This document shows positions 60,290-64,000 of a stretch of 64,000 nt of DNA, piece after piece. The notes under the pieces are model-generated. The model saw nothing but the letters and a program-made list of their open reading frames with translations. It did not search any database and had not been told where the DNA came from. The position numbers and the translations under genes were made by a program. Location: assembly GCF_016888135.1 (NCBI RefSeq), contig NZ_JACSWB010000147.1, positions 1 to 64,000 of the forward strand, written 5' to 3'. Each line of letters starts with the position of its first letter. Positions within the stretch are counted from its first letter, which is position 1. Source of the DNA: Leptolyngbya sp. CCY15150. GTDB lineage: Bacteria; Cyanobacteriota; Cyanobacteriia; RECH01.

Positions 60290-62791
60290 CTCAAAAAGGC
60301 GCAGTTCGTCGGGGTCGCTGTCGTCGAGTTCTAGCCCTGGTGTAGCCAGAGCAATGCGCCATTCGCTGAGATCAAGCTGTAGCCAGTCGCCCAGGGTGAC
60401 GTCAATAGGTTTGCCGCCCATATGGGTGACCAGCGCCACCTGCTCTAGCTCGTCATCACAGTCTGCACAGGTGCGCAGACCATAGAATACCGTGCGTTGT
60501 TTATCGCTAATTCGATTAAAGCGATCGCTGCCGCCGAGGTTTTCCGCTAGCCAGGGATGCTGATGCCGATAGTGTCGCACCTGCAGCCCAAAATGGGTTA
60601 AAACCGGATCGACGTCATCCATGTAATGTTTGATATTACAGATGTCGTGGGCATCTTCCATGAAGCCCATGGCGAAGGATTTAAGGGCAGGGACATCCAC
60701 ATGGTTGAGGAAGGGGGCGCGATCGGGATGTTGCAGATCATACATCGCCGATACTTCGCAGTAGTCGGGATTGTCGCCTAGGCAACGTTGACACATGCGC
60801 GCCACCGCGTCGAGGTCATAGTCTGTTTTCAGCAAGGCTTCGCTGAGGGCCGTGCAAAAGGTTTTCAGGGCTTTAAGATCCCTAAATCCTAGTGCCTTGA
60901 GCCGCAGGAAGGCCCAGGGTTGGTCATACAACTCGGGTTCAATCTGCCAATCCAAAAAGCCCACTTCCTCGGCTGCTACCTTGACGCCGTAGCGATCGTC
61001 GGTATTGCGGAAAAACAGCCAGGGAGCCCACATCATGGCGTTGATGAAATCCATGGGCAGCCCTGGACTAAAGCCATAGACCCAGAGTTTCACCGCTGGA
61101 TTATCGTAGGCATTGCGCAGCACCTGGGGCAGGGTTTTGCCAAGATTCCAGTTGATCTTGGCATCCAGGAGAATTTGGTTACCGCGCCGCACGGTGTCGT
61201 GGTTGGCGCAGCCGGTAATCCAATGATCGCCTTGAATTAACACCTCACTCACCCGCTGCCATTTCTTATCCCAAAAGCCTTCTAGGGCTGGGGTATTGTG
61301 GGCAAAAATTAAGGGCCCCCATTGATAAGAGGCGGGCTGGAGTTCGATTAAGTCGCGGTAGGTGGAGGTTTCTTCCCACCCTTCTTGGGGCCAAGGACGA
61401 CCATCTTCAAAAATGGTGAACATCAGGCGCTGACAGCCGTTGATTTCTTGCACCACATCGCTCATGGCTAGGAGATAAGCATCATCCTGTTCCACTAAGC
61501 CGGTGAGGGGATTGAACCAACGGAAATCCTGCCCGCCATCCACGCGAATACCGTCGGCTCCGGTGTTAATCTTGCGGCGCTGCATTTCCAGCAAAATAGC
61601 CCGTACGGTAGGAAGCTGGTGGTTCAGGTCTTGCCCGTACATATTGGGCCCTTTGAGAAACTGGCGGTTGAGCAATTCCTCGCCTTGGTTGTCGGCATGA
61701 CCATAGACCAAGTCGTAGATCACCTGAATGGGCCCGGTGGAAAAGGTGTGTAGGGTGGTGATGAAGTCGATCATCTCGTCGGGGCGCAGGCTGCTGAGCA
61801 GGGCAGGATTAGTGGCTGCTGAGCCGAGGATGGGAACGTCATAGCCCCAGTTATGGGTGTTGGGTTTGCGCAGGGTGACTTGGCGCTGTTCTTGATCCTT
61901 GAAAATGGGATGCTGATCGGTGATCACCTGATCGGAGGTGAGGTCGATGGTCAGGTCGGGTTCATCGGAGTTGGTATTGGAGGCGATCGCAAAAAATTCG
62001 TGGGTGAAGTTATCGCCTTCAATACGGTATTCGATGGTAGGTTCGACGGGCAAAAGCTGCACGGCGTCGTAGCCAATGTAGTTCTCTTCTGCGCCGGTGA
62101 GCGGTAGCCCTTGGTCTAGCTTGTCGGAAATCTGACGATACAAGTCCGTCAACCCTGCTAGATAGCCGGTGGGGGAGGCGGTGGTGATGTGTAGTTGCAG
62201 GATATTACGGGGCGCTGGAACGCGGGGAATGGTGCCTTCTTCGTCACACTGAGAGGTGCGGCGCAGGTAGTCGAGATCGGCGCGCTGCTGCTGGATGGAA
62301 TCCATGTCGTAGAGTTCCGCAGGCGCAAAGACACCGTAGGGCATGGAAACGGCCAGGGGATCGCGAATAATCCGCAGGTAGTGGTGGGGACTGAGGGCCC
62401 GTAGCCAGTAGAACGAGCCGGCCCGATCGCGCCGTCCAGGCTGCATTCCCGCCAACACGCCCCAAATGTATTCTCCCTGCTGCATCAGCGGGATGCGATC
62501 GCACTGGAAGCGTACGGTCTGTTCGGGGGCCTGAAAGTCGATGGCATCTAGGGGGGTGAATATTTCTAGAAAAATATCCCGTTCCGACTGGATGACTTCA
62601 CTGGCGAGTCGCGGTGTCCAGAAGCCAATTTCGGTGAGACCGTCTGGTCGGTAATGGGCTCCCAGTCGCCGTGCCAACTGTTGACTTTTATGAAAATAGG
62701 TTTCATCCGAATCGTTAACGGCGATCGCCCAGTCGAGGAGGGCTTGGGTTTCGTCTTCAACTAAAGCAATCTGAGTGGCAGTGGTGACCAT
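60245..62791 (-). CDS. gghA: glucosylglycerol hydrolase, GH13-like
   Basis: GghA degrades the compatible solute glucosylglycerol to glucose and glycerol after salt stress drops. The 848-residue protein has the (beta/alpha)8 catalytic set of GH13: nucleophile D418 in GIRVDGGQDF, acid/base E462 in FTIFEDGRPW and D532 in CANHDTVRR. The start MVTTATQIALV at 62791 is used because the frame upstream lacks a ribosome site and looks non-coding. It diverges from ggpS, the usual neighbour. The pair identifies salt-response metabolism. Confidence 0.85.
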   Translation of the reverse strand: MVTTATQIALVEDETQALLDWAIAVNDSDETYFHKSQQLARRLGAHYRPDGLTEIGFWTPRLASEVIQSERDIFLEIFTPLDAIDFQAPEQTVRFQCDRIPLMQQGEYIWGVLAGMQPGRRDRAGSFYWLRALSPHHYLRIIRDPLAVSMPYGVFAPAELYDMDSIQQQRADLDYLRRTSQCDEEGTIPRVPAPRNILQLHITTASPTGYLAGLTDLYRQISDKLDQGLPLTGAEENYIGYDAVQLLPVEPTIEYRIEGDNFTHEFFAIASNTNSDEPDLTIDLTSDQVITDQHPIFKDQEQRQVTLRKPNTHNWGYDVPILGSAATNPALLSSLRPDEMIDFITTLHTFSTGPIQVIYDLVYGHADNQGEELLNRQFLKGPNMYGQDLNHQLPTVRAILLEMQRRKINTGADGIRVDGGQDFRWFNPLTGLVEQDDAYLLAMSDVVQEINGCQRLMFTIFEDGRPWPQEGWEETSTYRDLIELQPASYQWGPLIFAHNTPALEGFWDKKWQRVSEVLIQGDHWITGCANHDTVRRGNQILLDAKINWNLGKTLPQVLRNAYDNPAVKLWVYGFSPGLPMDFINAMMWAPWLFFRNTDDRYGVKVAAEEVGFLDWQIEPELYDQPWAFLRLKALGFRDLKALKTFCTALSEALLKTDYDLDAVARMCQRCLGDNPDYCEVSAMYDLQHPDRAPFLNHVDVPALKSFAMGFMEDAHDICNIKHYMDDVDPVLTHFGLQVRHYRHQHPWLAENLGGSDRFNRISDKQRTVFYGLRTCADCDDELEQVALVTHMGGKPIDVTLGDWLQLDLSEWRIALATPGLELDDSDPDELRLFELKDSQGVLLERIRD

Positions 62792-63243
62792 GAAGCAAAG
62801 TTCTGAAGAATGCGGGTAGCAACGTCTAAAAACTTGGAGCAGCCAATGCCCTTGCCCTGGCACTTCCTAAGTCTAGAACGTTGCTCTTGAGTGTACCCTG
62901 CTTGCTCCTATTTGCCCTCTATCCCGTGGGAGATGGTGTTCAGGAATTGTGCAAGGTGTGCAGATGCCACTGGGGTAATGTTGGTGACATGGGAGCCAAG
63001 AACCTCTCCCTGGGATGATGACAGGATGCGAAAGCGATCGGATGATACTGTTACGTCATCTGGTGCAAAAAAACGCTGAGGGGATACCAGATGAAACCGG
63101 TGTATCAGTTATCCATGTTCCGTTATGGTGCAGTCCAACCTAAGACCGGTTGACTACAATGACCCCCAAGAGTATCCGCTGGACGTCTGTTCGACGTCTA
63201 TCGCTCGTGACTCTAGCAGCTTGACCATTTAGGAGAGAACTCC
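62792..63243. promoter_or_regulatory. divergent promoter region of gghA and ggpS
   Basis: About 450 bp between the two genes. In Synechocystis a small ORF, ggpR, acts near the ggpS promoter. A 62-codon frame at 62891-63079 (GTG start, no ribosome site) is the only open one here, and I cannot call it ggpR. AGGAGAG stands about 6 bases before ggpS. Confidence 0.4.
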
Positions 63244-64000
63244 ATGAAATCCTCCCTTGTGATTCTGTATCATCGTGAACCCTATGATGAGGTTTATGAG
63301 AATGGAACACTCCATTACCGCGAGAAGAAAAGCCCTAATGGCATTGTTCCTACCCTAAAAAGTTTCTTTGCCAACGCAGAGCGCAGCACTTGGGTTGCAT
63401 GGAAGCAGGTCAACCCTCGCAAAAAAGAACCGTTTCAAGCTGAAATTAGCCCAGACGGAGCCAGCGATAGCTGTGTGGTGCGGCGGATTCCTCTGACGCC
63501 CGATCAGGTGAAAAACTTTTACCACATCACCTCGAAGGAAGCGTTTTGGCCGATTCTCCACTCCTTCCCCTGGCAGTTCACCTACGACTCATCGGATTGG
63601 GAGAACTTCCAGCACATTAACAAGCTTTTTGCCGATGCTGCCTGTGAAGACGCAGCAGAAGATGCCCTAATTTGGATCCACGACTATAACCTGTGGCTCA
63701 CGCCGTACTACATTCGGCAGAAGATGCCCCACGCTAAGATTGCCTTCTTCCACCACACTCCCTTCCCTGCTGCGGATATTTTCAACATTCTGCCTTGGCG
63801 AGAAGCGATCGTCGATAGCCTGCTGTGCTGCGACCTGTGCGGCTTCCACATTCCTCGCTATGTCGAAAACTTTGTCAGCGCGGCCCGCAGTTTGCGTCCG
63901 GTTGAAATTACCCGCAGAGTGCCGGTGGATCAAGCCTTTACGCCCTTTGGCACAGCTCTGGCTGAACCCGAGGTGACGACTCAAGTTCGCTATGGCGATC
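63244..64000 (+). CDS. ggpS: glucosylglycerol-phosphate synthase (5' part)
   Basis: GgpS joins ADP-glucose and glycerol-3-phosphate to form the phosphate precursor of glucosylglycerol. The frame is open through the right edge (252 codons seen of about 500), so it is incomplete. The GT20-family start SSLVILYHREPYDEV is seen. KSPNGIVPTLKSFF, WVAWKQVNP, HITSKEAFWPILHSFPWQFT, IWIHDYNLWLTP, FFHHTPFP and CGFHIPRYVENF follow in order and match the Synechocystis enzyme closely as I recall it. The ATG at 63244 follows AGGAGAG. Confidence 0.93.
   Translation, partial: MKSSLVILYHREPYDEVYENGTLHYREKKSPNGIVPTLKSFFANAERSTWVAWKQVNPRKKEPFQAEISPDGASDSCVVRRIPLTPDQVKNFYHITSKEAFWPILHSFPWQFTYDSSDWENFQHINKLFADAACEDAAEDALIWIHDYNLWLTPYYIRQKMPHAKIAFFHHTPFPAADIFNILPWREAIVDSLLCCDLCGFHIPRYVENFVSAARSLRPVEITRRVPVDQAFTPFGTALAEPEVTTQVRYGD

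Noticed and set aside
62891-63079. 62-codon frame as ggpR
   Set aside because: Position fits, but there is no ribosome site and I cannot recall the GgpR sequence well enough to match it.

Overview
The window is chromosomal DNA from a cyanobacterium. Supporting signs are the dense scatter of GCGATCGC (HIP1) octamers, a psbA gene for photosystem II protein D1, the split beta' subunit of RNA polymerase (rpoC1 and rpoC2 as separate genes), a tocopherol cyclase, a cyanobacterial RRM protein, a kinase/WD40 fusion and many proteins of cyanobacterial families. A divergent pair for the compatible solute glucosylglycerol (gghA and the start of ggpS) suggests a marine or salt-tolerant strain. No species can be named from the sequence alone.

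Positions 1-2490 look like a small, inactivated chromosomal integron. A broken integron integrase (2239-2433, cut by an in-frame TGA) reads rightward. A perfect match to the cyanobacterial LexA box lies just upstream of it. To the left, two gene cassettes run the opposite way, each ending in an attC-like site (1043-1129 and 133-218). They encode a DUF4760-like membrane protein and a HEPN-like protein. Between integrase and cassettes lies an unusual array of palindromes repeating every 41-42 bp (about 1880-2150). I regard this as the most unusual part of the window.

Positions 2500-31350 are mostly housekeeping and photosynthesis genes, largely singletons: queC (tail-to-tail with a DUF697 GTPase), an RRM protein, dihydropyrimidinase, a periplasmic TPR protein, recR, psbA, a PanE-like reductase, two membrane proteins, pgsA, argD, mtnP, the overlapping tmk-holB pair, an FHA protein, a CtaA-like copper ATPase, hisA, a sodium/proton antiporter preceded by a tiny ORF, hslO and hisD.

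Positions 31600-43060 carry rpsT, tatD and the rpoB-rpoC1-rpoC2 operon, which closes with a clear terminator. A CsoR/InrS-type metal repressor, trmL, a LysM/M23 peptidase behind a 1.1 kb gene-free stretch, and lipA follow.

Positions 49100-54700 are more AT-rich and accessory: a J-domain/HNH gene pair, an SLC12-type transporter, then a tiny ORF and a second HNH endonuclease beside tRNA-Arg(CCU). The window ends with tocopherol cyclase, a Ser/Thr kinase with seven WD40 repeats, a membrane protein, a degenerate serine recombinase, a small membrane protein overlapping gghA, and the 5' part of ggpS.
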